DNA of 64,000 nt from assembly GCA_037044905.1 (NCBI GenBank), contig JBAOKB010000048.1, forward strand, positions 868,001-932,000, in the 5' to 3' direction. The stretch comes from Hortaea werneckii. Its lineage: Eukaryota; Ascomycota; Dothideomycetes; Mycosphaerellales; Teratosphaeriaceae. The translations under genes were made by a program, and so were the position numbers. The notes beneath the pieces were generated by a model. The model saw only the letters and a list, made by a program, of their open reading frames with translations, made no database searches and was not told where the DNA came from. Below are positions 1-11,633 of this stretch, piece by piece (position 1 is the first letter of the stretch; the number at the start of each line of letters is the position of its first letter).

Positions 1-2
1 GG

Positions 3-197
3 CTGAAGAGCGGCGCGCACGGCGGCACCGTGGACCCGCACGACCCGGCGTTCGCGTCGCAGCGCGCGCTGGACAAGGACGAGGCGGTGGTCGGGCGTGG
101 CGGTGCCCTGTCCGCTGAGGAGCGGCTGCCGGAGGGCAGCGAGACGGTCGCCCAGGAGCACAAGATTGGGAGGGATACTAGAAGCTATGCTTCTTAG
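3..197 (+). CDS. Unrecognised protein, 3' end only
   Basis: An open frame runs from the window edge to a TAG at 195-197 and gives 64 residues of a C-terminus. It is hydrophilic, rich in Gly, Asp, Glu and Ala, with short pieces such as GGTVDPHDPAF and SAEERLPEGSE, and has no membrane segment. The strong third-position G/C bias and the absence of stops in this GC-rich stretch, followed at once by AT-rich flank, support coding. I do not recognise the family. The start and most of the gene lie outside the window. Confidence 0.55.
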   Translation: MKSGAHGGTVDPHDPAFASQRALDKDEAVVGRGGALSAEERLPEGSETVAQEHKIGRDTRSYAS

Positions 198-1735
198 ATG
201 AAGGACACATCTCGGGTGCCTTTTTGCTCCTTTTTTCCTTTTTTGATTCCCTAAATATTCACGATGCATGAGTATACCTGGTAGCTAAAGGGGATTCTTA
301 AAAGTAATTGAAAAAAAAATGAAAAAAAGATTAATCAAAGTAATGCGGATGATGCGATGATTCTTCCTTGTTGTTGTTTCCTCTTCGAGCCCTCTTCGCC
401 CTCGCCCTCCCGGTCCTCTTCATCACCTACCTGACCTCGTGTATACGATGCATGAGAAATCGCAACGTCAGAAATGTATTGATTGAAGTATATGAGCTCA
501 CCCTTTCAAAGATCAAGTCTTGATCCAAAGACGACATTCAAGGTTACTGTGTAGTAGAGTGAGAAGCGGTAATTCCTTTCCAGTTTCCAAAGGAATTTGG
601 ACATTTTCTCGCCTCGTGCAAGAAAAAGCTTCGAGATTAGTAAGCGGATGCTTTGGCCACCGACCACTGCCACCTACACCCACTGCACCCAATACGGCAG
701 CAACCATCCTGATAGCGACGTGGATGAGATCACCTTCGAGGAAAAGGAATTTCTCCCAGAACGTCCCTTGGGGAAGAGAAGTGATTTGATATCTATTACC
801 AGACATGGTGGAATTTCACATCCCTTGAGTGTATTTCGTGCGACACATCTTGAGAGTCATTGTGTTCGTTGACTTGAAAAAGGAACAAAATACCAGAAAT
901 GGGATGCACACTCTAATCCTCTCAATTCACCTGTCCCTTTTTTATAAACTTTGTCTGGCCTATCGAGGATACCTAGAAGTTGCTCCACCAGAAGATGACA
1001 TTCTGAATGATAGGATGATGCCCACGCAGAGTCCAACGGATGAGCGCCTGAAGGCAATGGCACTTCCCCTTTCCCCATATCCTCCAGACTGTGAACAAGA
1101 CAAATCCAGCATGGACTTTCTGCCACAAGCGAATTGAACACAGGGAAAAGAGAAGGCAGAACTAAGCTCAACCTTGTTCCCTGTTTCTTCTTCTTCTCTC
1201 TCTGAAAACAGCTTCATCTCGCCGTCCTATCTCGGCCACCAATTTTTTGGTTTTTTTGTATCTTTCTTTCACTTTATTTCGATTCACCACCACTCGTAAC
1301 CTTCCACTTCCTTCTTCTTCCCTGCCACCCGCTTCCGTGCACTTCAGCACAGCTACAACTTGTGCCTTCTTTTATTTGCAACAAGCGGTATTGTTCGAGA
1401 CACGCTAGACCCCATTTCTTCCCCAATGATTTCCCTACGCAGAGAAAGCTAAGGTGGAATTCTGATTGAACCCGCGAGAGCCATGAGGGCCTTATGATCT
1501 CCTGCTCATTTGCAGAGCAAAATCCGGGACGGAATGGAGGATCATGAGGACCAGCGATCCCGCACTTCACTCTGATTACCGTTTTCGGCTTGATAACTTG
1601 TTCAGGACCGTCTGCATTCATAGGAAAAGCCCTGCTCGCTCGCTCGCTCGCTCGCTGACTCGCTGACAAAACAGACCTTCAGAGAAGACATACCTTTTTC
1701 CGAAATTTCCTCTTCCGGATCATGGAATAAGATCA
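198..1735. other. Intergenic region, convergent 3' flanks
   Basis: This 1.5 kb stretch lies between the ends of two convergent genes. It holds T-rich and pyrimidine-rich runs (for example 1180-1330) and a short GCTC microsatellite near 1634. Open frames are short, overlap on both strands and do not resemble proteins, so I call no gene here. Confidence 0.5.
1634..1656. repeat. (GCTC)n microsatellite
   Basis: Almost six perfect tandem copies of GCTC, followed by two imperfect copies (GCTGACTC and GCTGAC). It lies just beyond the 3' end of the EST1-family gene. Confidence 0.85.
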
Positions 1736-4334
1736 TCAACCACCCTGTCCATTTGGCGGAGTCACGTTCCTAAAAGAGCTGTTATGACTCGTAGTCGACC
1801 ACATGTTGTTGCCCGCACCGAAGAGCAGCGGGCTTGCCATGCCAGCTGACTGGCTGAAACGCGCATACCCATCGGTCGGCATAGGAGGCGGGGCTTGTCC
1901 TGGTGGCGGGACGGCGGCGGCGTTGGGGCTGAGATTCGCTGCCCATGGGTCACCACCGACGACGGACACTGGGGCGTGGTTGGGGTTGATCTGGGAGGCT
2001 TTGCTGTGGATGCTGGAAGCGGAGTTGCCGCGCGAGTGTTGGCTGTGCCGGTTGAAGTGCTGCGCTGGCGATGTGAGGGTGCCAACTGGCAAGCCTGAGG
2101 GGAAGCTTGGAGATGAGGAGATCTGGTTCGCGGGCAGGTTGTTCCAGATGGTGCTGACGGACTGCATGCGCTCAAGAGAGTTCGCTGCCAAGGAGTCCTT
2201 GGGAGTGCGGAGGGTAGGTGGCGTACGCATGGTAGTGCTCGAAGCGTGTGGGACGGTGGTGCTTGGCTGTTTAGGTTGATAGCTTGAAATATCCGCCATT
2301 TCGTCGACGTTATGGTAAAGCCCATTGGTGTCTTTCGCGCCGTTCGCGTATACGTCGCCATTCGACACGACCGCTGGGTGGGTAGCATGTTGCTGAGGCG
2401 GGGTCACGGGGTTGTTAACTTCGTCTTCATCTACCAGCTCATCAACCATGCGACTAAGTTGTGCCTGCCGAGAGCGGGAAGAGCCAGCAGCTGTTCCATT
2501 TGGCTGCTCGGTAGGCTGTGCGGCCTGCTGAGCTTTCTGTGCACGAGCCTTAGCCGCTGCAGCGGCGTAACTCAATGGCTTCGGTTTCGGCCATGGCTTG
2601 CCCTTCAGCTCCTGTTGCGCCTTTTCGAAAGCTTGCACATGCTCTTCCGGGGCGTTTCCATGATAGATTTAGTGCCCAGCAGGCTGATCGGAGCTTCTGG
2701 GCATCGTGTGCAAGGAACAGTCCATCATCTAGCAAACCCATCAGGCGAGCTAACATCTCTCATCAAGCGGCATGCGAGACACATGTGCATCCCAAAAACG
2801 TGGCTTCGGGGTGACGTTGTCCTTCTGATACCAGTTACGCCACAGCTTGGTCCATTCGTTTTGGAGGGGCTTGAACCCGATCGAGTCTGTATCCTCTTCC
2901 AGCATGTAGGATACTCGGTAGTCTTCCAAAGTCCAGATGCCAAGCACGTCCTCGTCCGCAATGATACCAACAGCACGGGCATAAGCCTTCCAGAAACTAT
3001 CGATCCAACGTTTGAGCATGTCATCATTGGCCAGGCCCGCAATGATATGCGCGTTCGAGAGCAGCCAAGCGCTGTAAAGCCGCAAGCTTGGGAGGACACG
3101 GCGCAGCGCTGGTGTCAAGGTGTCGGCAGGGTCATTGATCTGGTCCTCTGGATCTTGACTCGTGGAGAGTTCGTCGTGTAAAGTTTCCAAGAGCGCTGTG
3201 AATGTTCTGAGATTAAGCCTGAGAAACCAGAAGAATGCATTTTGCCACTCGCCCGTTGGGTTCACTGAGATTTGATTTAGCTTTTGCAATACATGTAGTT
3301 AGTGCAACTGAATAAGACTTACTCTTAAAGGTTTCCATGGCGTTGTACTGGGCGGCGACGTTCACGATAACCATGCGCATCAACGTGTGGTCAGCGTCCA
3401 CGGCTGGCTGCCCTATCACCCTCTTCAGCTGACCCAGAAGCTCAGATTCCAATTCGTCGTGCCCTCTAAACTTCTCTCCGCTGAAACACATGCCATGCAT
3501 CCGCACAAACCAGCCCGTAAGGTACTTTTTCGGCGCCTCAGGGTCATTGATGCCACCCTTGGGCAGCAGCTCACCCTTCTTAAACGCATTCTGGATCTTG
3601 TCAAATTCCAGCTTGAGGTTGTTCGGCGCGTGTGGGTGCGGCTCCGCCACAACGATTGCCCGGTACAAGTTGTACACGGCGCGGAGATGGTCTTTCTGCT
3701 CTAGCGCGATTACGGCCTGCTGGTGGAAGCCCATTCCTGACGCAGGCTGCAGGGTGCATGCTAGACCATAGTAGCCAATTGCCGGTCCAAACTTTGGTTC
3801 TTTGTCCAGCTTGTCAGAAGCACGGTATCGCGAAAGGTCGCCGAGGTAAATCAGCGTCTGGTGGCAAGACTTGAGCACAGCTGCGCGCAGCTCTGTCGTG
3901 ATCGGCGACTGCAAGCTTTCGCCTGCAGTGGGCCTGCTTAGGCTCTTGACATTCTGCGCTACCGCATCCAACTCCGGTATGCCGCCAAAGGTCGCGCTCA
4001 GCGCGTGAATGTACCCTCGATAGAACCTTTCGCTACTTTTCAAGAAGGTGAGGTACAATTTGATCAAGTTCCTGATCGCCACCGGTTGCTCTGCCTCTTT
4101 CTTCCGCAAGTCCTTCAGATGGCGGCTGAAGAACTTCCTGCCTTCGGTATGTGCATGCCACAGCTTCGCCTCGCGCTTCTCAGCGGTGGCGAAGTCGGCC
4201 AAGATGTTGGCCTGACATAGCTGTCTATATGCGTCAAATGCCTGGAGCAGGTTGCCGATGGGCTGGCTGGCATCCTTCAGCAGTGCATGCACATATTGTT
4301 CAGCTACTCGCTCTTGGGCGAGCAGATCTTCCAT
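1736..4334 (-). CDS. EST1/SMG7-family protein (nonsense-mediated decay or telomere function), frame broken
   Basis: Start at the ATG 4334-4332 (MEDLLAQERV). Exon 1 is 4334-3323; the intron 3322-3265 has GTAAGT, a CACTAACT branch site and a CAG end; the second part runs from 3264 to 1736. The N-terminal half is helical and matches the EST1 TPR-like domain, followed by the Est1 DNA/RNA-binding-domain region (for example LIYLGDLSRYR and YYGLACTLQP). The last 300 residues are low-complexity, rich in Ser, Pro, Gln and Asn. Between 2758 and 2664 the reading must move frame three times (near 2758, 2695 and 2666), each by one missing base, giving MPLDE, then MLARLMGLLDDG, then PISLLGTK, then YHGNAPEEHVQAF. 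The three shifts add up to a full codon, so the long final frame is in phase; about 847 residues if repaired. Proteins of this family bind telomerase RNA or act in mRNA decay; which applies here cannot be told. Confidence 0.8.
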
Positions 4335-4971
4335 TCTTCTCTTTTCTCCTGCGTGAGTGTTTGGCGCATAGGTATGCGCCGGCAGTATAGACCGCGCTCC
4401 GGTCGGCTCGGCGGTTACGTGAATATATCTATCGTCAGGGCGCGGAAGCCGATGCGATCCATTTGGAGTCAGCGTCGGCAGTCGGGAGGTGGGTGTTATG
4501 CGACAATGCGGCGATCGTCGCAATGCCGGAGATGTCGGTAAATTTGTTGGTGGCTATATGGACGGACGGAGTTGAGCGAAGGCTATGAGAAGTAAGGTGC
4601 GCGAGGGTGAGGTGTCGCTGGCTTCGCTGGTGGGAGGAGTTCAAAAGTGTGGCTTGGATCCACGTCTCGGGCTCACGATGACTGCATCCGAACGCCAAGC
4701 AAAATGGGGAAGCTTCTTGCAGTAGAGGGAGACTGGAGGGTCATACAGGTAAACAATGATGTACTGAGTTATGTGTATGGATATTCTCTGTACACCTCTG
4801 TCCAGCGCAGTGGACAACAAAAATGGGGAGGCCTGACAAGATCAATACCCCAGTCACATGACATGTGGGGCAGCTCATAACTGTTTTGAAGTGAAAGCAG
4901 CGGCTGCAAAGGCCACGCAGCCGAAGACAGGCGTCTGCAGGTACGGCGTGTCGCACACCGCAACTTGGGAC
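4335..4971. promoter_or_regulatory. Divergent promoter region
   Basis: These 637 bp separate the start codons of the EST1-family gene (-) and the C2H2 gene (+), so both promoters must lie here unless upstream exons exist. The EST1 frame stays open upstream to 4523, so a longer N-terminus cannot be excluded. No clear TATA box or repeated operator is visible. Confidence 0.4.
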
Positions 4972-5759
4972 ATGGCTAAGCGTCTCAGAGAAGACTCGGT
5001 GTCTTCCTCAGAAGATGCAGCGCCCGCTGCTGCTCTCTCACGCTCACCCAGCGTAGAAGCTACAAGCCATCCGCAAAAATACGCTTCTCTGGAGCCCACT
5101 GACCGGCCTGTTTCGATCATGCAATGTCACTTGCCACCGCACAAAGCACTGTCTTTCCAGGGTACGACGAGTACGAGACACACTACCAGCAAGCGCACAC
5201 AAATCGGTGCACGGACTGCAAGGGTAACTTCCCGAGCACTCATCTCTTGGAGCTGCATATCACGGAGAATCACGATCCCATCATCGCGGCGAGACGGGAG
5301 AAGGGTGATAGGACGTTTGATTGCTTTGTCGAAAGCTGTGACAAGGTCTGCAGCGATTGGAAGAAGCGACGGAGTCACTTGATCGATAAGCATGGCTTTC
5401 CACGGAACTATGATTTCTTCGTGGTGAACAGCGGGATTGAAGGGAGGCGGAGTATGCTGAGGCCGGGGGTAGACGCACAAGGGCATAGGAAGAGCAGTAG
5501 GGACAGAAGCAGAAGAGATTCATCGGGGACTGAGAAGACGGAGAGCACAGAAGCGACCTCCGTGAGCGATCCAGATGGAAAGCTGACAGAAAGTCACACC
5601 TCAAACGCTACGAAAAGTCACAGTCCCAGTGCTGCACCGACTTCAGATCAGCAAGGAGATAGTCTGGACGTTTTGACCCAATCAATGTCATCTTTGAAAA
5701 TGGTCCCTCGAAGCATCACATTTGGCAAGCGAAGTCGCGCTGGCCTTGCAAAGAGCTAA
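4972..5759 (+). CDS. Fungal C2H2 zinc-finger protein, one frameshift
   Basis: Start ATG 4972 (MAKRLRED). After about 60 Ser/Ala-rich residues the conserved core begins at MQCHLPPH. The frame must change at the CC of 5157-5158, where TTTCCAGGG would be TTTCCCAGGG, to reach YDEYETHYQQAH. The core holds C2H2 fingers: CTDC followed by HITENH, then CFVESC followed by HLIDKH. A basic Ser-rich tail ends with SITFGKRSR. Both halves match one conserved fungal protein, a family with N-terminal fingers and a disordered C-terminus, so the break is not an intron (no GT..AG fits). About 262 residues if repaired. It is probably nucleic-acid binding; no target is known to me. Confidence 0.8.
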
Positions 5760-5954
5760 TTTCGTGAATGTGACGCGGGTCCGGAGTCGCACTTTCCCAA
5801 CCTGACATGGATTGCTGCCTGTCCCCGCCAAGCTATCCCAGACAAAGCGGGAACAAACTGCTTCTCGGGCTTCTTCTTCTCCATCTTGAACAGCTCATTC
5901 CACGGCTTCAGACGAATTTTGCTCATTACACACTCACCAGCCTGAAAAGCAACT

Positions 5955-6756
5955 ATGATGGACGTGGAAGCGTTACATCAGCTCGTCCATGCGATTCTCT
6001 GCCGCTTGGAGACAGAATTCGACCAATGGTGCACTCATCTGAGCAAAGTCCGAAACCGACGTTTGAAGTTGGATGCCAAATATCCAAGCCTCCTGAAAGA
6101 CGGCGTTCTTGCCACCGATGAACAATGCTCCCGCTGTTTTCGTCGACTGCAGTGTCTTCAAAAGACGCTGCGAAAGCGCTGCTCCATCTTGATGCGACAC
6201 TGGCTTCACCGTTACGTCCCCAATGTCCAACACCTTGCAGCCTGTTACACTCTCTGCTGACCAATGCACGGAACGAGCTGGGAGACCAGACGTTAAGTTG
6301 GAAGGCAACACTCGCCTTGCATGAAGCCGAGCATGTCTACGCACACATCCATGAGCATTGTGAATCGGGGGAGCAGTTCATGATGGATGAGCTTGCAGAG
6401 TTGATCGGCGGGGCGGAGGTATGCCACGTTGTCCTTACGTCGCCTCGATACATCGAGTATCGCCGATTAGTAGATGAGAAGCTGGAGGGCACGGCTATTG
6501 TCGAGCATTATTTCATCAGGGAACATTGGAGGAGGAATACTTTGACTGGTGTGAAAGGCTCAAGGAGATCGACTGCGAGATACGTGAGGTGGATGGGAAC
6601 AAATTCCTCGAGAGGCTGGAAGGGAATATGCTATGCATCCAGTCAGCAATGTCCGATCTTGGCTTCGACATGCCAAGACAGGCTGTCATCGAGAACTACT
6701 TCCATGTCGAAAGCAGTACAACTGACGAAGACCCTACGATCGACGAAGATGATTAG
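5955..6756 (+). CDS. Unrecognised helical protein, two frameshifts
   Basis: Three consecutive frames follow each other in the same direction. They are 5955 to about 6115 (MMDVEALHQLVHAILCRLE), about 6125 to 6524 (with ALHEAEHVYAHIHEHCESGE), and 6526 to 6756 (EEEYFDWCERLKEIDCEIRE, ending TIDEDD and a stop). The second switch fits a missing T in CATTGG at 6524-6528; the first is not exactly placed. Adding two bases makes the span an exact number of codons (267 residues). It is acidic and helical, with an Asp/Glu tail, and I know no family. The pattern matches that of its neighbours. An alternative start or intron is possible. Confidence 0.5.
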
Positions 6757-7114
6757 CAGCAAGATGTCACTTCTGGGAATCTTCCGAAGATGTCAAGCAT
6801 TCCCGCCGATGAGGAAGGTTCGTTTGGCCCGTCCAGCACGTTTGCACTTGCAGATCCCACTTTTACAACTTTCTCGCTCTATGACATGGGGATAGGTGGA
6901 GGGATTTACCGGCCCTCACCAGACGAATTAGCTGTTCACAAATTATCGGTTCACCAGTGGGGTTTCAGAAGATTTGTCGGATCTGGACGCTGTATATCAT
7001 CGCTGGCCATTTACTTGAAGCAGCGCAAGAAACCTACAGAAAACAATCTTATTCAGATTCTAACGATAGAAGAATTCGAGTGTATTCGTCATAATTATGT
7101 TCCTCCATTTTCCC
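6757..7114. other. Convergent intergenic region
   Basis: This lies between the 3' ends of the preceding plus-strand gene and the cupin gene. A 121-residue frame (6790-7155) crosses it but overlaps the cupin 3' end and looks non-coding. Confidence 0.4.
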
Positions 7115-7699
7115 TTACTCAGGAGCTTTGCGCGGCTGCTTGTCGACCACAGTAGTTGCATACATAGCCATAGCAGTCATGCTCACCTCAGCGGGCATCG
7201 GTTTTCCTTCCTCACCCATTGTCGAAAGCAATTTGAAGTAATTGATGTAGAAAGACGGTGTGCTCGTAAAGAACATTCGCGCTTCTTCGTCAAACGGGTT
7301 GCTGAATGTGTGTGGTGCTCTGATCGGCACAACCATGTAATCCCCCACCTTAGCATCTGTGACTTTCTTGTCGACGCCCGGGTTGCCCACTTCAGGCACA
7401 TGGAAGCGCACATTCCCTTTTGTGACGAAAAGGTCTCATCGTGCATCTCGTGCCAGTGTGGCGGCGGGCCTGGGGTCTTTGGTGGCATGATGAGCTCCGC
7501 TACACCGAGACGGTTGTCTGAGGGAAGAGGTCAGTCTGCTGGAGATGATAATCAAGTAGGACGATCTACCGGTGTTAGAGCCATCTTCCATAATTCGGCA
7601 TGTCAGAGGACCGAGCTTCAGCACCTCTCCAGCTTTGGCAGGCACGAAGTTGATGTCCAGCTCAGGAATAGGAATGCCATTGGCGAGTGTGGCGGGCAT
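7115..7699 (-). CDS. Cupin-domain protein, one frameshift
   Basis: Start ATG 7699. Exon 1 is 7699-7570, the intron 7569-7518 has GTAGAT and CAG ends, and exon 2 runs 7517-7115. The joint gives SNTDNRLGVAELIMPP. Cupin motif 1 is PHWHEMHDE, with metal-type His and Glu residues, and motif 2 includes APHTFSNPFDEEARMFF. Between DETF and VTKGNVRFHVPE the frame slips at the AAAA run 7428-7431 on the plus strand, where one more base restores a continuous cupin fold. Repaired length is about 177 residues. Small single-cupin proteins of this type include dioxygenase- and isomerase-like enzymes and sugar-binding proteins; the substrate cannot be read from sequence. Confidence 0.8.
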
Positions 7700-8342
7700 C
7701 TTGAAGGATGTTCTTCAGACGGTTGAGATAGAGTAAAACACAGGTTTGGAGAATTTGACCTCAATGATCTCGCAAGCAGTCAAATACGGAATGATATATC
7801 TTTTACGACAGAAACAAAGTTGATCTGAAGTCTTCCAGGTTGCTTACGGTGATGATGACGGGGTCCCGAACAGGTGGGGCTAACGTTGAGGCTCTCCAAC
7901 AGCTCTGCCCGCCACCACCACTTCGTGCACGTATCGCATAATTGAACCTCCTACACCGGCAAGAGACGTAATCGACGAAGGAATTCGACAGCAGATGCTG
8001 GGCATGGATTAGGAAATATTGCCGAGAATGCAGGTAGGACCGTTCGCAGCCGTCATGTATCTTCCTATTCTGGCGTCTGCTTTGACAATTATTTTGCTTT
8101 GCTCAAAAGAAATAGCTGTCTAAAGGATAGTATGAGCCCAAATCCAATGTCCACGAGCAAACACACTGCAGCGACAGAAAGTATGTATGTATGTAATGGA
8201 ACGAGTAGCACAACTCATAGTCGTCACGGGATTTCGCGGAAGCACGCGGTGATCAAAGCGCCAACGCGTCGCGTCTTCCCCAATTACACTTCTTGTGGCG
8301 AATCCACAATGTCGAAGAGAGTCATCCCTTTTGATCCCAAAG
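7700..8342. promoter_or_regulatory. Divergent promoter region, cupin and RDH54-like genes
   Basis: These 643 bp separate two divergent start codons. There is a short ATGT repeat near 8183-8192 and T-rich stretches. No conserved regulatory site is recognised. Confidence 0.4.
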
Positions 8343-11243
8343 ATGAAACCCTTTCGGCCACCGACACTGGTCAACAAAACGCCGTCTAACAGTCATCGTT
8401 TTACCGCCAGTGAGCCGCCGCACAAGAAGCGTCGCATAAGCGACCATGGATCAGCCGAAGATGATGTCGAAGCAACCACTGCTGCCGCCAATGCGTTAAG
8501 GATTCCAAAAGCTGTCAAGCGATATCAATCTCCGGCACCACGCAAGTCGGACGAGGGTAATCAGAATGCTTTCTGGTTATCTCAGGTTACCAACTCCCGA
8601 AAATGACGTCCCCGAAGCCTATTACAATGTTCTGTGGCGAAAGTTCACGATGAAGAAGAACAAAACATGGGACGGCGATGGCGTCCTGTCTGTGCGAGGA
8701 GGCTATGCGACACTTCAAGATATTTCCGGCAAGGAGCTAGGCAAGGCAACGTGTAAAGGGCCTCTTATGATCGGCTCGGAGCTCTCGATTGGCGGAAAAG
8801 ACGTAGAAGTTGAGTCCATGATCTCCAAAGATGAATTTCTCGCCGGCCGACCATTCCTGGGGAAAAAGAATAAGACTGTTTCCAAGCCTTCCCCAGATGA
8901 AATCGATCGAGCCAAGAGGGTCGAGAGTAGGGTGCAAGCGAAGCCTAAGCAGCTCGCCGATGCCCAGAAACATAAATGCATATCGAGGTAGCGGCAAGCC
9001 AGGCAAGCCGAGCTGGATTTCGGGCTCCACTGCTCAAGAACACGGTTCAAACGCCAAGCAAAGATGCTCCTGTCCCTGTCCCTCGACATAACCCAAACGC
9101 AAGCGGAGCACTCGTGATGAAGAGGCCAAAGAGCGCACCTAAGGGCAAGCAGATTGTTGATGTCGTCGTGGATCCGCATTTGACCAGTCGGCTTCGAGAG
9201 CATCAGCGCATCGGTGTGTCTTTTCTTTACGAGTGCGTAATGGGTATGAAAGATTACACTGGTGAAGGAGCTATCCTAGCAGATGAAATGGGACTTGGCA
9301 AGACGCTGCAGACGATTGCATTGCTATGGACGCTGATGAAGCAAAACCCGATATATGGTGACTCGCCTGTGGTTAAAAAGGCGCTGATAGTCTGTCCTGT
9401 GACTCTAATCACCAACTGGAAGAAAGAAATCCACAAGTGGCTGAGCAAGGACAAAGTCGGGGTCTTCGTCGCTGATAACAAGAAGAATCGCTTGACGGAC
9501 TTCACGCACGGTAAATGCTACAACATCATGATTGTAGGCTACGAGAAGCTACGCATGATTCAAGAAGATTTACAGAAAGCGACCGGCATCGACATTGTCA
9601 TCGCAGATGAGGGACATAGACTGAAAACGCCCAGAACAAATCAGCTCTCGCTATCAAGTCGCTAAACACTGAACGAAGAATCATTCTCAGCGGCACACCC
9701 ATCCAAAATGACCTGGCTGAATTCTACACTATGGTTGACTTTGTCAATCCAGGTCTACTCAACAAATACTCTACCTTCAAGCGCGAATTTGAAAACCCTA
9801 TCTTAAAGAGTCAACAGCCCGGTGCATCAGCCCAAGACCTTGAGAAGGGTGAGGCTCGAAGCGAGGAGCTGGCGAACATCACAGGAATGTTCATTTGAGG
9901 CGCACCGCAGAGATATTGGCCAAGTACCTGCCACAGAAGACAGAGCATGTGCTGTTCTGCAGACCTACCGCAGCCCAGGCAGCGGTGTATCGCGCTATCA
10001 TCGGATCACCTGTTTTCAACGCTGCGCTTGGCTCGCCCGCTGTGTCACTCGAGCTTATCAATGTGCTCAAGAAAGTGTGCAATAGCCCGACGCTGTTGCT
10101 GAAGAAAGGGGAGAAGGGAGAGGATACGACAAAGCCTGAGCTCCTTGAAGGTGTCCCGCAGTCACTTCTCAAGTCTCCTGGTGCCAGTGGCAAGCTGCAG
10201 GTACTGGATACGCTGCTGCATCGCATTCGCACGACAACAGAAGAGAAGGTTGTACTGGTCAGCAACTACACCTCCACCATGGATGTCCTTGCCAATCTTT
10301 TAAGCTCACTGTCGTACAAATACCTTCGTCTGGACGGCTCGACGCCTGCGAGCAAGCGGCAAGATCTGGTCGACCGCTTCAACCGCTCGCCACCCACGAA
10401 CTCGTTTGTCTTCTTGCTCTCTGCCAAAGCAGGCGGTACCGGTCTAAACCTCATTGGCGCCTCTCGTCTCATTCTGTTCGACCTCGACTGGAACCCTGCC
10501 ACAGATCTACAAGCGATGGCGCGTGTTCATAGGGACGGTCAGAAACGACCCTGCTTCATCTACCGGATGCTGACGCAAGGTGCGCTTGACGAGAAGATCT
10601 TCCAACGTCAGGTCAGCAAGACGGGACTGGCGGATAGCATTGTCGACAACAAAAGTAGCACCTCTGGGTTCACTCGCGAAGAGCTACGGGATCTTTTCAG
10701 TCTGGATGAGGGGATGGATTGTCAAACGCACAAGCTTCTCGCTTGCAAGTGCGGTGGGAAAGCAGCGGCGACGTGTGATGATGATGAAGAAACTATTAAG
10801 CCGCGGAACGATCTCGCCTCTTTATGCCAGGACGACAGCGGATTCGTGTCGCTTGACGAGAGCTCTCACTCGCCTGTTGAAGAATTGCATCTCGATCATG
10901 AAACGAATGACTCGGCTGAACAGGTAAACCTAAGATCAAGTTTACGCCTGGCAACAAGGTCGACGTGGTTGCACAAGAGGCGAGATCGAGCGCAAGAAAC
11001 GCGAATGCTTTGATTCCGCGGGTAAAGCAAAAATGCTGAGCCTGATGCAGTACTCACATCTCGACACGTCGAATGTGAAGGCTCAACCCAAGAAGGAAGC
11101 AACAGGGCCTGCGGAGGTGGATCTGAAGACGATTCTGAAGAGTTTGACTTGTTAGAAATGGCATCGAAGACGATGCCCTCAGAGCGGTTTTGCGGGAGGA
11201 AGGCAGTCGAGTCGGATATGTATTTACGAAGACGAGCACCTAA
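8343..11243 (+). CDS. rdh54: RDH54/TID1-like SNF2-family DNA translocase, multiply frameshifted
   Basis: Start ATG 8343 (MKPFRPPTL, the usual N-terminus of this family). Conserved pieces follow in order: YYNVLWRKF and KTWDGDGVL (8610-8690), FRAPLLKNT (9020), Walker A DEMGLGKT (9283-9306), the DEGH box typical of RAD54/RDH54 (9606), SGTPIQNDL (9691), motif V SAKAGGTGLNL (10420-10452), motif VI ARVHRDGQK (10515), and a C-terminus GYVFTKTST followed by TAA at 11241-11243. Reading needs frame changes near 8560-8590 (two-base equivalent, or a short intron), 8970, 9630, 9892, 10925, 10980, 11118 and 11158, all equal to a missing base. Total nine, so overall phase is kept (about 969 residues). The enzyme acts with RAD51/DMC1 in homologous recombination. 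No motif is lost between the breaks, which argues against old decay. Confidence 0.88.
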
Positions 11244-11633
11244 GATATGCTGGAATGTGTGATGCTGGCCGGACATGGAAGGAAGGTCGTCGGATAAATG
11301 GCTTGTATGTACTGATAGCTACCGAATGTGAAACTGTAACGCACATATCGCCTACGCTCATTCGCCTTCTTAACTGAGGTTCATCAAGATACGATTGTGC
11401 TGTCTGCAAAGTTGTGGCCGCAGGAATGGCTTGCCTAGCTCGCGTGGTTGGACCGTGCACACTGCAGCTTGCCATTACCGAGGCATCGAGGTCGTAACTC
11501 CATCAGCATCATCGCATTGGTAGCCGATGACCAAAGGCGAACGAAGGCATTGTAGTATCTTACACAACACAAGCTAGGTCGATTTCTTTTTCTCTCTATA
11601 TCTTTATTCTACGAACAGTTTGCTATCGCCATC
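11244..11633. other. Intergenic region, SDR promoter
   Basis: These 390 bp lie between two tandem genes. A pyrimidine-rich tract (TTTCTTTTTCTCTCTATATCTTTATTC, 11583-11609) sits just before the SDR start codon, as is common in fungal core promoters. Confidence 0.4.

Noticed and set aside
9632..9895. Introns as explanation of the RDH54 breaks
   Set aside because: At the switch points the conserved motifs join without room for even a minimal intron and without GT..AG ends.
9600..9900. Programmed ribosomal frameshifting in RDH54
   Set aside because: No slippery heptamer plus structure is evident, and eight switches in one gene, plus others in unrelated genes, cannot be programmed.
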